Shown: positions 7,697 to 15,799 of the stretch, piece after piece | Layout of the letters: each line of letters opens with the position of its first letter | How positions within the stretch are numbered: the first letter of the stretch is position 1 | From: Mesorhizobium sp. | Lineage (GTDB): Bacteria; Pseudomonadota; Alphaproteobacteria; Rhizobiales; Rhizobiaceae | Length of the DNA: 51,324 bases | Direction of reading: 5' to 3' | NCBI GenBank assembly: GCA_004020545.1 | Contig: SAQE01000046.1 | Span: 1-51,324 of the forward strand | Program-made: the position numbers and the translations under genes | The notes under the pieces: model-generated | Databases searched by the model: none | Seen by the model: only the letters and a program-made list of their open reading frames with translations | Told to the model about the DNA's origin: nothing

Positions 7697-8664
7697 TCGG
7701 CCTCCTTACCCTCCCCCTTGTGGGGAGGGTCGGCGCGCAGCGCCGGGGTGGGGGTTGCGGGGGTTGTCGCCAGGTCACCCGCGCCTTCGGCGCGACCTCC
7801 CCACAAGGGGGTGGTAGGGTCGCCGCGCCGCTTCTCGCAGTGGTCGGTGTCCGAGCAGACGAACATGTGGCCGCCATGGTCGTCGAGGATGACCTCGTCG
7901 AGATAGACGTTCTCGGCGCCGCAGAGCGCGCAGGGCTGATCGAAGGTCTGCACCTCGAAGGGGTGATCCTCGAAATCGAGGCTGACGACGTCGGTGAAGG
8001 GCGGCACCGCATAGATGCGTTTCTCGCGGCCGGCGCCGAACAATTGCAAAGCCGGCGAACGATGCATCTTCGGATTGTCGAATTTCGGCGTCGGCGAAGG
8101 GTCCATCACATAGCGGCCCTCGACCTTGACCGGATAGGCATAGGTGGTGGCGATGCGGCCATGCTTGGCGATGTCCTCGTAGAGTTTGACATGCATGAGG
8201 CCGTATTCCTCCAGCGCATGCATCTTGCGCGTCTCGGTCTCGCGCGGTTCGAGGAAGCGGAGTGGCTCGGGGATCGGCACCTGGAAGACCAGCACCTGGC
8301 CTGCCGTTAGTGAATGCTCGGGAATGCGGTGGCGGGTCTGGATGATGGTGGCCCTGGCGGTATCGGTTGTCACCTCGACCTTGGCGACCTTCTTGAAGAA
8401 GGCGCGGATCGAGACGGCGTTGGTTGTGTCGTCGGCGCCCTGGTCGATGACCTTGAGCACGTCGTCCGGACCGATGATCGAGGCGGTGACCTGCACCCCG
8501 CCGGTGCCCCAGCCATAAGGCATCGGCATCTCGCGCGAGGCGAAGGGCACCTGGTAGCCGGGAATGGCGATGCCCTTCAAAATGGCGCGGCGGATCATCC
8601 GCTTGGTCTGCTCGTCGAGATAGGCGAAGTTGTAGGTGGCTATGTCGGTCGATTGTGCGCTCAT
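7693..8664 (-). CDS. phnJ: Alpha-D-ribose 1-methylphosphonate 5-phosphate C-P lyase PhnJ, repeat-extended C-terminus
   Basis: Radical-SAM enzyme that breaks the carbon-phosphorus bond, 323 residues. C245, C248, C270 and C276 (CALCG and CSDTDHC) match the four cysteines of PhnJ: three iron-sulfur ligands and the thiyl-radical cysteine. G36 in IPGYQVP corresponds to the glycyl-radical site. PhnJ proteins are usually about 280-300 residues. Here about 40 residues after CEKRR (from PTTPLWGG to ADPPHKGEG) are encoded by an intergenic-type palindromic repeat. The frame stays open and ends in EAE, and the stop still overlaps the phnK start. The start overlaps the phnI stop by four bases. Confidence 0.95.
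   Translation of the reverse strand: MSAQSTDIATYNFAYLDEQTKRMIRRAILKGIAIPGYQVPFASREMPMPYGWGTGGVQVTASIIGPDDVLKVIDQGADDTTNAVSIRAFFKKVAKVEVTTDTARATIIQTRHRIPEHSLTAGQVLVFQVPIPEPLRFLEPRETETRKMHALEEYGLMHVKLYEDIAKHGRIATTYAYPVKVEGRYVMDPSPTPKFDNPKMHRSPALQLFGAGREKRIYAVPPFTDVVSLDFEDHPFEVQTFDQPCALCGAENVYLDEVILDDHGGHMFVCSDTDHCEKRRGDPTTPLWGGRAEGAGDLATTPATPTPALRADPPHKGEGKEAE
7707..7820. repeat. Palindromic repeat inserted in the 3' end of phnJ
   Basis: The element carries CCCTCCCCCTTGTGGGGAGG, GCGCGCAGCGCC and, inverted, GCGCCTTCGGCGC with CTCCCCACAAGGGGG. It has the same two-headed layout as the copy at 6785-6893. It lies fully inside the phnJ reading frame, about 12 bases from the stop codon. Confidence 0.8.
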
Positions 8665-9773
8665 TCCGCGGCCTCCCTTTTGTCTTCGGCCCTGTTCTCA
8701 TTTTCCCGCGCCTCATATTCGGCGCGCATGCGGCGGACGAGGTCGAGCTCAGCCTGGAAGTCGACATAGTGCGGCAGCTTCAGGTGCTCGACGAAGCCGG
8801 TCGCCTGGACATTGTCGGAATGCGAGATGACGAACTCCTCGTCCTGCGCGGCCGCGACGACATCCTCGCCCAATTCGCTCGCGCGCAGCGCCCGGTCGCA
8901 GAGCGCCATCGCCATCGCCTTGCGCTCGCTCTGGCCGAAGACCAGGCCGTAGCCGCGGGTGAATTGCGGCGGCGCCTTGGCCGAGCCCTTGAACTGGTTG
9001 ACCATCTGGCATTCGGTGACCCGGATGGCGCCCAGCGGCACGGCGAAAGGCAGTTCCGGCACGTCGAGTTCCAGCTCGACCTCGCCGATGCGGATCTCGC
9101 CGACGAACGGGTGGTTGCGCGCATAGCCGCGCTGCGTCGAATAGCCGAGCGCGAGCAGAAAACCTTCGTCGCCGCGCGACAGCGCCTGCAGGCGGATGTC
9201 GCGCGCCATCGGGAACTGCAGCGGCTCGCGCGTGATGTCGCCGGGCACATGATCGAGCGGCATGTCGCCGTCGGCTTCGATCAGCCCCTCATGGGCGAGG
9301 ATCGAGGAGACACGCGGCATCGCCTCGGCCTCGGCCGGACGCTCCGTGGGCGCCTCGACATCTCCCCCGGCGGCAAGCTCCGGATCGAGCAGCCGGTGGG
9401 TGTAGTCGAAAGTCGGGCCGAGCACCTGGCCGCCGGGCAGGTCCTTGTAGGTGGCCGACACGCGCCGCTCGACCTGCATGGCGCCGGTGTCGACCGGACA
9501 GGTGTAGCCGAAGCGCGGCAGCGTGGTGCGATAGGCGCGCACCAGGAAGATGGCCTCGATCATGTCGCCGCGCGCCTGGACGACGGCTAAAGCAGCAAGC
9601 TCGCGATCATAGAGCGAGCCTTCGCTCATCACCCGGTCTACGCCGAGCGCCAGCTGCTCGGCGATCTGGTCGAGGCGCAGCGCCGGCACCGAGCGGTCGC
9701 CGCGACGGCGGTCGGCCAGCAGGCGATGGGCGTTGGCAATTGCGGCCTCGCCGCCTTTCACAGCGACATACAT
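8661..9773 (-). CDS. phnI: Alpha-D-ribose 1-methylphosphonate 5-triphosphate synthase subunit PhnI
   Basis: Nucleosidase subunit of the C-P lyase core complex, 370 residues (about 354 in E. coli). It replaces the adenine of ATP by the phosphonate, aided by PhnG, PhnH and PhnL. The N-terminus MYVAVKGGEAAIANAHRLL is characteristic. The ATG at 9773 lies one base after the phnH stop; the longer open frame upstream is a phnH shadow. The stop overlaps the phnJ start (ATGA). Tight spacing of G-H-I-J-K points to one mRNA and stoichiometric synthesis of the complex. Confidence 0.95.
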   Translation of the reverse strand: MYVAVKGGEAAIANAHRLLADRRRGDRSVPALRLDQIAEQLALGVDRVMSEGSLYDRELAALAVVQARGDMIEAIFLVRAYRTTLPRFGYTCPVDTGAMQVERRVSATYKDLPGGQVLGPTFDYTHRLLDPELAAGGDVEAPTERPAEAEAMPRVSSILAHEGLIEADGDMPLDHVPGDITREPLQFPMARDIRLQALSRGDEGFLLALGYSTQRGYARNHPFVGEIRIGEVELELDVPELPFAVPLGAIRVTECQMVNQFKGSAKAPPQFTRGYGLVFGQSERKAMAMALCDRALRASELGEDVVAAAQDEEFVISHSDNVQATGFVEHLKLPHYVDFQAELDLVRRMRAEYEARENENRAEDKREAAE

Positions 9774-9774
9774 G

Positions 9775-10386
9775 TCATGCCTCCATCGTCTTGATGCGGG
9801 TGGTGCGCGGCAGGCAGGCGAGGCTGCCGGGCGCCGCCAGGATGATGTCGACGCCACGCGGGAAACGCTGGTTGTTCTGCTTCCATTGCTCGACGAAATG
9901 GCGCGGCATGCCAACCGGCGCGATCATCGCGGTCTTCTCGATGCCCGGTCCTTCGAGCAGGAGCGAGGGACCGGAGGCGAGATCGTCGACCAAAAGGATC
10001 AGCGTCGTCGAGCGGTCGGGATATTCCTGGGTGCCTTGCGAGAAGCCGTCGAGCGCAGCCATCTCCGCCGGGTTGGCTACCAAAGCGAAATGCGCGTCGG
10101 CCGGCGTGTTGGCCAAAGGTGCGCCGGTATGGAAGCCGAGCCAGGCCTTGACCGAGGCTTCCGCCTGCAGCCGCGGATCGAGCCAGATCGGCGTGTCGTT
10201 GTCGCAGAGCGAAAGCGCCACGGCTGCGGCGGTCGCCGCCAGCGGCGCCGGCGGCTGCGCGAGCTGCGGCAGGGCTTGAACGCTGCCGGGGCGGGCCATG
10301 GCATCCATGATGGCGCGGAACACGGTCTGCGCGTTGAAGACCGGATCGGCGAAGCCGCCTTCGATCGATTGCGTGGCGATATCCAT
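9775..10386 (-). CDS. phnH: C-P lyase core complex subunit PhnH
   Basis: Subunit of the PhnGHIJ core complex, 203 residues. It begins MDIATQSIEGGFADPVF and continues with AQTVFRAIMDAMARPG, the conserved PhnH start. The ATG shares one base with the phnG stop (TGATG). The upstream extension of the open frame is a phnG shadow. No catalytic motif is assigned to PhnH; it dimerises and contacts PhnI in known structures. It is followed after one base by phnI. Confidence 0.94.
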   Translation of the reverse strand: MDIATQSIEGGFADPVFNAQTVFRAIMDAMARPGSVQALPQLAQPPAPLAATAAAVALSLCDNDTPIWLDPRLQAEASVKAWLGFHTGAPLANTPADAHFALVANPAEMAALDGFSQGTQEYPDRSTTLILLVDDLASGPSLLLEGPGIEKTAMIAPVGMPRHFVEQWKQNNQRFPRGVDIILAAPGSLACLPRTTRIKTMEA

Positions 10387-10847
10387 CAGTCCTCTCCGCG
10401 CACCATGGTGAAGAAATCCACTTTCGTGGCCGCTGTCTCGACACGACGCTTTTCGCGCGCCTCTTCGAGCGCTGCCCGCAATGGCGCGACCAGTCCAGTC
10501 TCGACCGCTTCGCGGTGAGCCGGCTCCTGCCAGAGCGCATCGGCTATTGCCGCAAGCCTGGCTTTGCCCTTGTCGCGGCCGAGCGCGTAGGAATGGCCGA
10601 CCTGTCCGGAGGGCAGCCGCACCGTGGCGCGGGTGACGGTCGCCTCGCCGACATTGAAGGGCGCGCCGCCGCCGCCAATCCGGCCGCGCACTGTGACCAG
10701 CCCGGTTTCGGGGCCGCGCAGCAGTTCGGCCTCGGAGGGCAGCCCAGCCTCGCTCCACAGGCGCGCGATCTCGTCGGCTTTCGCCTGCGCCAGTATCGCC
10801 ATCATGGCCTTCCGCTCGGCCTGCTCGCGAGCTTCCTGTCGCCGCAT
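10386..10847 (-). CDS. phnG: C-P lyase core complex subunit PhnG
   Basis: First gene of the C-P lyase operon, 153 residues (150 in E. coli). The conserved features are GPETGLVTVRGRIGGGG, FNVGEATVTRATVRL and the GHSYALGRDKGKA segment. The start ATG has GAGGA eight bases upstream. The promoter region shared with divergent phnF holds a PhnF-type palindrome, a TATAAT box and a PHO-box-like element, all oriented for phnG. Confidence 0.95.
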   Translation of the reverse strand: MRRQEAREQAERKAMMAILAQAKADEIARLWSEAGLPSEAELLRGPETGLVTVRGRIGGGGAPFNVGEATVTRATVRLPSGQVGHSYALGRDKGKARLAAIADALWQEPAHREAVETGLVAPLRAALEEAREKRRVETAATKVDFFTMVRGED

Positions 10848-10871
10848 CGCTTCAATCCTCGCATGGAGATA

Positions 10872-10895
10872 AGTTGTCTATTGATATAGACAACT
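10872..10895. promoter_or_regulatory. Candidate PhnF operator between phnG and phnF
   Basis: AGTTGTCTAT, four bases, ATAGACAACT: a perfect 10-bp inverted repeat. It lies just downstream of the TATAAT box of phnG and upstream of phnF, where a HutC/PhnF-type GntR repressor would block phnG transcription and could regulate itself. Confidence 0.75.
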
Positions 10896-10901
10896 ATACA
10901 A

Positions 10902-10946
10902 ATTATATTCATCTCGTAACGAGAGTCCATGACGGGTGGATGACAA
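10902..10946 (-). promoter_or_regulatory. PHO-box-like element and -10 box of the phnG operon
   Basis: The minus strand shows TTGTCAT-CCAC-CCGTCAT at 10946-10929, two 7-mers spaced by four bases as in PhoB boxes, and a TATAAT hexamer at 10907-10902. The 21-base gap is one 11-base repeat longer than the classic E. coli layout; a third, unrecognisable half-site could fill it. Confidence 0.6.
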
Positions 10947-10987
10947 GAGGCGCAAAAGTTAGGGGGAAGACGTTTGGGGGCGAGGGA

Positions 10988-11734
10988 ATGATCGGGCTGG
11001 TGAGCAGCATCGAAAAGCGCAGCGGCGTGTCGCTGTGGCGGCAGATCGCCGACAGGATCCTGCAGGGGATCGCGAGCGGCGATTTCGCCGAGAATGCGGC
11101 GCTGCCGCCCGAGGTGGCGCTGGCCGAGCGCTATGGCGTCAACCGTCATACGGTGCGCAGCGCCATTGCCGCGTTGGTGCAGGAGGGCGTGCTGAGGGCC
11201 GAGCAGGGACGTGGCACCTTCGTGTTGTCGCGCAAGCGCCTGTCCTATCCGATCGGCGCGCGCACGCGATTTTCGACCGGACTGCAGGGCCAGACGACCG
11301 AACGGCACATCGCGTTGCTGTCGTCATCGACCGAGCCGGCAAACCGGCGCATCGCCGAGGCGCTGGGTATCGCTAAAGGGTCGGCCGTGATCCGCCTGGA
11401 GACGCGCGGCGAGGCCGACGGGCATCCGGTGTCGCGCGCCTCGACCTGGTTCGATGCCAAGCGCTTCGCCGGCATCGAGGCGGCGATGGCGGAGACGGGA
11501 TCGGTCACCGCCTCGCTCAAGCGCTTCGGCATCAACGACTATCTGAGGCACTCGACGGTGCTCTCGGCGCGTCACGCCGACGCCACCGATCTTGCCGATC
11601 TCGATCTGCAGCCCGGCGCCATCGTGCTGGTGACGGTCGCCGTCAACGTCACGCTGGACGGCCAGCCGATCCAGTTCGCGGAGTCGCGGTTTCCGGCGGA
11701 GAGGGTGGAGCTCAAACTGTCGGCGAACGATTAG
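10988..11734 (+). CDS. phnF: GntR/HutC-family phosphonate regulator PhnF
   Basis: DNA-binding repressor of the phn genes, 248 residues from the chosen start. The N-terminal GntR winged helix (about 10-75) contains LPPEVALAERYGVNRHTVRS and EGVLRAEQGRGTFV. The C-terminal UTRA effector domain (about 95-240) is of HutC type. The frame is open from 10874, but the ATG at 10988 (MIGLVSSIEK) is preceded by a G-rich GGGGGCGAGGGA and gives the family length. It is divergent from phnG and has the palindrome at 10872-10895 in its leader. The ligand is unknown. Confidence 0.9.
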   Translation: MIGLVSSIEKRSGVSLWRQIADRILQGIASGDFAENAALPPEVALAERYGVNRHTVRSAIAALVQEGVLRAEQGRGTFVLSRKRLSYPIGARTRFSTGLQGQTTERHIALLSSSTEPANRRIAEALGIAKGSAVIRLETRGEADGHPVSRASTWFDAKRFAGIEAAMAETGSVTASLKRFGINDYLRHSTVLSARHADATDLADLDLQPGAIVLVTVAVNVTLDGQPIQFAESRFPAERVELKLSAND

Positions 11735-11773
11735 CCTTCGACGTCGTCATCTTCGGGCGATAACCCAGAGGCC

Positions 11774-11952
11774 GTCGTCCACGGGCGGAGCGGAAGCGAA
11801 GCGGACGCGTAGACCCGAGGATCCATTCCGTAACCTTGATCGTAGGGCGCAGCGGAGCAGAATTCTGGATCGTTGTAACGCGTCGAAGTCACGGAATGGA
11901 TCCTCGGGTCTGCGCTGCGTCGCTACGCTCCTTGCTTCGCCCGTGGATGACG
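11774..11952. repeat. Long composite palindromic element, GGATCC core, copy 1
   Basis: Outer arms GTCGTCCACGGGCG and CGCCCGTGGATGAC, and inner arms AGACCCGAGGATCCATTCCG and CGGAATGGATCCTCGGGTCT, enclose a spacer with GCAGAATTCTGG. A diverged copy lies at 36095-36261. It occupies most of the 305-base gap between the convergent phnF and alcohol dehydrogenase genes; nothing else is seen there. It is likely a non-autonomous element or a terminator-like palindrome. Confidence 0.7.
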
Positions 11953-12039
11953 AAGGGATAGGCGCTTCAGCCAATCACCAAGACTGCGATTTGCCAGGGA
12001 AGACAACCATCCAGCTCGCAGATATCGAATCGGGCCTTC

Positions 12040-13056
12040 CTACCCGACCTCGATAACCGCCTTGATCAGGCCGGTTTTCTCATGCGCCCATCGCGCGAGA
12101 TCGCGCGGCGTGTCGGCAAGGGTCGTGCGGTGGGTGACGAGCTTGGCTAGCGGCACCGCGCCACCGCGGATCGAAGCGGCGACATGATCGAAATCGGCTC
12201 TCAGCGCGTTGCGGCTGCCGACCAGCGTCATCTCGCGTTTGTGGAACTCGGGGTCGGAGAAGGTGATGTCGTCCTTGACGACGCTGACCAGAACCAGCGT
12301 GCCGCCATGCGCGACATGGGCAAAGGCGGACTGCACCGACTGCGTGTTGCCGGTGGCGTCGAACACCAGGTCGAAGCCTTCGCCATTGGTCGCCTGTCGA
12401 ACCAGATCGGCGGCCGGTGCTTTCGAGCCGTCGAGTGCGGCAAATCCGAGCTCGCTTTCGGCGAAACCGAGCCGCTCGCTGCTCATGTCGAGCAGGCTGA
12501 CGTCGAGGCCGGCAATCCGTGCGAAAAGCGCCGTGCCAAGGCCGATCGGGCCGGCGCCGATGACCAGCGTGCGCTGACCCGGCGCGGCAAGCGAGCGCCG
12601 TACGGCATGGGCGCCGATGGCCAGGAATTCGACCGTTGCGGCATCGGCCAGCGACAGGCCGTTCGCCGGGTAAAGGTTTTGCGCCGGCACCAGGATCTCG
12701 TCGCACATGGCGCCGTCGCGATGCACGCCGAGCACCTCGATGCTCACGCAGCAGTTCGGCTTGCCGTGCCGGCAGGCGATGCATTTGCCGCAGGCGAGAT
12801 AGGGATTGATGATCACCGGCTCGCCCACGGCCAGCTCAACACCTTCACCCCTTTCGACGACCGTGCCCGAGACCTCGTGGCCCATGATGCGCGGATAGGC
12901 GAGGAAGGGATGCTTGCCCTCGAAGATGTGGTAGTCGGTGCCGCAAATGCCGACATGGCTGACAGCGACCCGTGCCCAGCCGGGAGGTGGCGCGCCAGGT
13001 GCGGCGCGGTCTTCGAGGACAAGGTCGCCGGGCGAGCGGCAGATGACGGCTTTCAT
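12040..13056 (-). CDS. Zinc-dependent sugar (acid) dehydrogenase, MDR family
   Basis: NAD(P)-dependent medium-chain dehydrogenase, 338 residues. C38, H60 and E61 fit the catalytic zinc site (GICGTDYH, GHE); C89, C92, C95 and C103 fit the structural zinc. The nucleotide-binding motif is GAGPIGLGTA. The family includes L-idonate, L-gulonate and L-galactonate 5-dehydrogenases and threonine dehydrogenase. The start MKAVICRSPGD at 13056 is the standard one; the upstream extension is rejected. It ends the cluster after the ABC permease, so it probably oxidises the imported compound or a derivative; the substrate is not determined. Confidence 0.87.
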   Translation of the reverse strand: MKAVICRSPGDLVLEDRAAPGAPPPGWARVAVSHVGICGTDYHIFEGKHPFLAYPRIMGHEVSGTVVERGEGVELAVGEPVIINPYLACGKCIACRHGKPNCCVSIEVLGVHRDGAMCDEILVPAQNLYPANGLSLADAATVEFLAIGAHAVRRSLAAPGQRTLVIGAGPIGLGTALFARIAGLDVSLLDMSSERLGFAESELGFAALDGSKAPAADLVRQATNGEGFDLVFDATGNTQSVQSAFAHVAHGGTLVLVSVVKDDITFSDPEFHKREMTLVGSRNALRADFDHVAASIRGGAVPLAKLVTHRTTLADTPRDLARWAHEKTGLIKAVIEVG

Positions 13057-13121
13057 ACGCTGGTCCAGTATTTGCGAGCGCCGGCCCTTCGATCGAGCAG
13101 GCCGGCGCGTCATTTCAGGGA

Positions 13122-14087
13122 CTATTTTCCGCGACGGCGCAGGCCGTCGAAGTAGACGATGACGATGATCAGCACGCCGGTGATGACACGCTGCCAGAAG
13201 GTGTTGACGTTGAGCAGGTTGGCGCCGTTGTTGATCGTCGAAAGGATGAAAGAGCCGATCAGCGGCCCGTGCACCGAGCCGATGGCGCCGAACAGCGAGG
13301 TGCCGCCGATCACCGACGAGGCGATGGCCTGCAGCTCATAGGTGTCGCCCTGCGTCGGGTTGCCGATACCAATGCGCGACGCCAAGAGCACGCCGACGAA
13401 AGCCGCCAGCAGGCCGGACAGGATATAGGCCATGAAGATGGTGCGCGGCACATTCACGCCCGACAGGCGCGCGGCCTCCGCATTGGAGCCGACCGAGAAC
13501 AAATAGCGGCCCCAGCGCGTGTGGTGCAGGAAGACATAGGCCGGTATCGCGACCAGGATCACCATCCAGAACAGATAGGGGATGCCGAGCAGCGAGCCGC
13601 GCGAGAAGGCCTGGAACGGATCGGAATTGATCGAGATCGAGTTGCCGTTGGTCATAAGCAGGCCGATGCCGCGCAGCGAGGTCATGGTGGCGAGAGTGAT
13701 GATGAAGGGCGGCAAGCCCATCTTGACGATGCCGAAGCCGTGGAAGAGGCCGATGGCGACGCCGACCAGCAGGGTGATCAGAACGGCTGCCCAGATCGGC
13801 CAGCCGGCATTGATCAGGAGCGCGACAACGACGGTGGTGAAGCCGACGACTGCGCCGACGGACAGGTCGATGCCGCCGGTGATGATGACGAAGGTCTGGC
13901 CGACCGCGAGGATGGCGATCAGCGAGCCCTGGCGCAAAAGGTTGGTGATGTTGAGCGCCGTGGCGAAGGACGGCGTGGCAAGTGCCAGCACGATCCACAT
14001 CAAGAGCAACAGGCCAAGCAGCGTCAGCCCGAACAGGGCGTTGAAATTGCGCTTGGGTTTTTCGGCGGGGATCGCCTCGGTGCTCAT
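13122..14087 (-). CDS. CUT2-family sugar ABC transporter permease (RbsC-like)
   Basis: Inner-membrane permease, 321 residues, with many hydrophobic segments and the RbsC/BPD_transp_2 hallmarks GGIDLSVGAVVGFTTV and GNPTQGDTYELQAIASSVIG. Its ATG overlaps the ATPase stop (ATGA). CUT2 importers work with one permease type and one double-domain ATPase, as found here. The open frame upstream is an ATPase shadow. Confidence 0.92.
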   Translation of the reverse strand: MSTEAIPAEKPKRNFNALFGLTLLGLLLLMWIVLALATPSFATALNITNLLRQGSLIAILAVGQTFVIITGGIDLSVGAVVGFTTVVVALLINAGWPIWAAVLITLLVGVAIGLFHGFGIVKMGLPPFIITLATMTSLRGIGLLMTNGNSISINSDPFQAFSRGSLLGIPYLFWMVILVAIPAYVFLHHTRWGRYLFSVGSNAEAARLSGVNVPRTIFMAYILSGLLAAFVGVLLASRIGIGNPTQGDTYELQAIASSVIGGTSLFGAIGSVHGPLIGSFILSTINNGANLLNVNTFWQRVITGVLIIVIVYFDGLRRRGK

Positions 14088-15637
14088 TTTTGTCCTCCCG
14101 TCTTTTCTTGTTTCTCGGCCAGCGCCTGGCCCAAAATGTCCTCGTGGCTGGCGGTGTGGAAGCCATGCGTGGCGACCAGCTTGCCGCGCCGGAACACATG
14201 CAGCGTGTCGGCGAGCTCGTAGACCTCCGGCAGATAGGACGAGATCAGGATGATGCCGGCCCCCTTGGACAGCAGCGTCGAGAACAGGCGGTAGATCTCG
14301 GCCTTGGTGCCGACATCGACGCCGACCGTCGGCTCGTCGAAAATGAACAGCTTGGCGCCATGCGCCAGCCACTTGCCGATGACGATCTTCTGCTGGTTGC
14401 CGCCCGACAGGCTGGAGGCGAGCGCGTTGCGCGTCGGCGTCTTGATGCGCAGGTCGGCGATCTGGCGGTCGGCCTCGGCCTTCTCTCGCGAGCCGGAGAT
14501 AAGAAGATTGTTCGAGATGCGCTTGTAGATCGGCAGGTTGAGGTTCATGCCGACCGGCAAGTTGAGGCAAAGGCCCTGGTCGCGGCGGCTTTCCGGCGCC
14601 AATGCCATGCCGAGCCTTATCGCGTCATGCTCGGAGTTGACCTGTACCTCCTTGCCTTGCCAAAAAATCTGGCCGGCCGATTTCCGGTGGCGGCCATAAA
14701 GCGTGGTGACGAACTCGCTGCGGCCGGCGCCGATCAGGCCGTAGAGGCCGACGATCTCGCCGGCGCGGACGGTCATCGAGACGTTCTCAAAACCCTTGCC
14801 GGAGAGGTTCCTCGTCTCGACAATCGTCGCGCCCGGCGTGAAATGCTCCTTGTGGTAGATCTGCTCGATCGAGCGGTTGATCATCAACCTGACCAGTTCC
14901 GGCTCGCTGGTCTCGGCGATGTTGCGGGTGCCGACGAGCGTGCCGTCGCGCAGCACCGAGACGCGGTCGGCCAGCTCGAACACCTCCTCCATGCGATGGC
15001 TGATATAGATGATGGTGACGCCTTCGCCCTTCAGCCGGCGGATCAGCTTGAAGAGCTGGTCGGCTTCCTTGCGGGTGAGGTAGGCGGTCGGCTCGTCGAA
15101 GATCAGGAACTTTGTGCCGCGCACGGTGGCGCGGGCGGCGGCGATCAGCTGCTGCTGGCCGATGGTGAGGTCGCCGAGCATGACATGCGCCGGCAGGTCG
15201 AAGCCGAGGCCGTCGATGATCTTCTGCGCTTCCTTGACCATGGCGCGCTGCTGCAACAGGCCGAAGCGCGAATTCTCCTCGCCGAGGAACATGTTCGCTG
15301 CGACGGTGAGGTGACGGCAGAGCACGACCTCCTGGTGGACGGCATTGATGCCAAGCGCCATCGCCTCATGCGGGGTCGCGAGCGCTTCAGGCTTACCCTC
15401 CCAGATCACCTCGCCGGAGGTGCGCGGCATGACGCCGGTAAGCAGCTTGATCAGCGTCGACTTGCCGGCGCCGTTCTCGCCGACGATGGCGTGGATCTCG
15501 CCCGACTTGAAGGCAAGGTCCACCGGCTTCAGCGCATGCGTGCCGGGATAGCGTTTTTCGAGGCCTTTCAGCTCGAGGATCGTCCTGCCCGGTTCCAGCG
15601 CGGGTGGGGGGTGCAGTTCCTGCGCCGTCGATGTCAT
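14084..15637 (-). CDS. CUT2-family sugar ABC transporter ATP-binding protein (RbsA-like)
   Basis: Double ABC ATPase, 517 residues. Domain 1 has Walker A GENGAGKST, signature LTIGQQQLIAAAR and Walker B FLIFDEPTA. Domain 2 (after about 265) has a degenerate Walker A (GLIGAGRSE), signature LSGGNQQKIVIGK and IFDEPTVGVD. This matches monosaccharide importers of the RbsA/AraG/MglA type. It follows the binding-protein gene after a gap that holds a strong hairpin, and overlaps the permease gene by four bases. Confidence 0.94.
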   Translation of the reverse strand: MTSTAQELHPPPALEPGRTILELKGLEKRYPGTHALKPVDLAFKSGEIHAIVGENGAGKSTLIKLLTGVMPRTSGEVIWEGKPEALATPHEAMALGINAVHQEVVLCRHLTVAANMFLGEENSRFGLLQQRAMVKEAQKIIDGLGFDLPAHVMLGDLTIGQQQLIAAARATVRGTKFLIFDEPTAYLTRKEADQLFKLIRRLKGEGVTIIYISHRMEEVFELADRVSVLRDGTLVGTRNIAETSEPELVRLMINRSIEQIYHKEHFTPGATIVETRNLSGKGFENVSMTVRAGEIVGLYGLIGAGRSEFVTTLYGRHRKSAGQIFWQGKEVQVNSEHDAIRLGMALAPESRRDQGLCLNLPVGMNLNLPIYKRISNNLLISGSREKAEADRQIADLRIKTPTRNALASSLSGGNQQKIVIGKWLAHGAKLFIFDEPTVGVDVGTKAEIYRLFSTLLSKGAGIILISSYLPEVYELADTLHVFRRGKLVATHGFHTASHEDILGQALAEKQEKTGGQK

Positions 15638-15754
15638 GACAATCCTCCCAGATTGGCCTCAACCGTTGGGGTACGCAGCGATGCGTCTTGAGCGCGCATC
15701 CTGAAGACGGAGCCTAAAGCAAGCGGGGGAATTGCCAAGCCGCTCGCAGCGGAT

Positions 15755-15782
15755 GTTTCCGGGGCGCAATGGCCCCGGAAAC
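15755..15782 (-). other. Intra-operon hairpin after the CUT2 binding-protein gene
   Basis: GTTTCCGGGGC and GCCCCGGAAAC form a perfect 11-bp stem with a 6-base loop, 17 bases after the binding-protein stop. No T-run follows, so it resembles a 3'-end-stabilising REP-like structure rather than a full terminator. Confidence 0.7.
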
Positions 15783-15799
15783 GACACTCATGGCAGCGC

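Noticed and set aside
7693-7820. Frameshift or truncation of phnJ by the repeat
   Set aside because: The frame is continuous and all four key cysteines lie before the repeat, so the gene is extended, not broken.
10911-10928. Third PHO half-site between the PHO box and the phnG -10 box
   Set aside because: The 7-mer at the right spacing (TCTCGTT) matches the consensus at only one position.
14090-15691. 533-codon open frame on the plus strand
   Set aside because: Antisense to the RbsA-like ATPase with both Walker and signature motifs; shadow frame.
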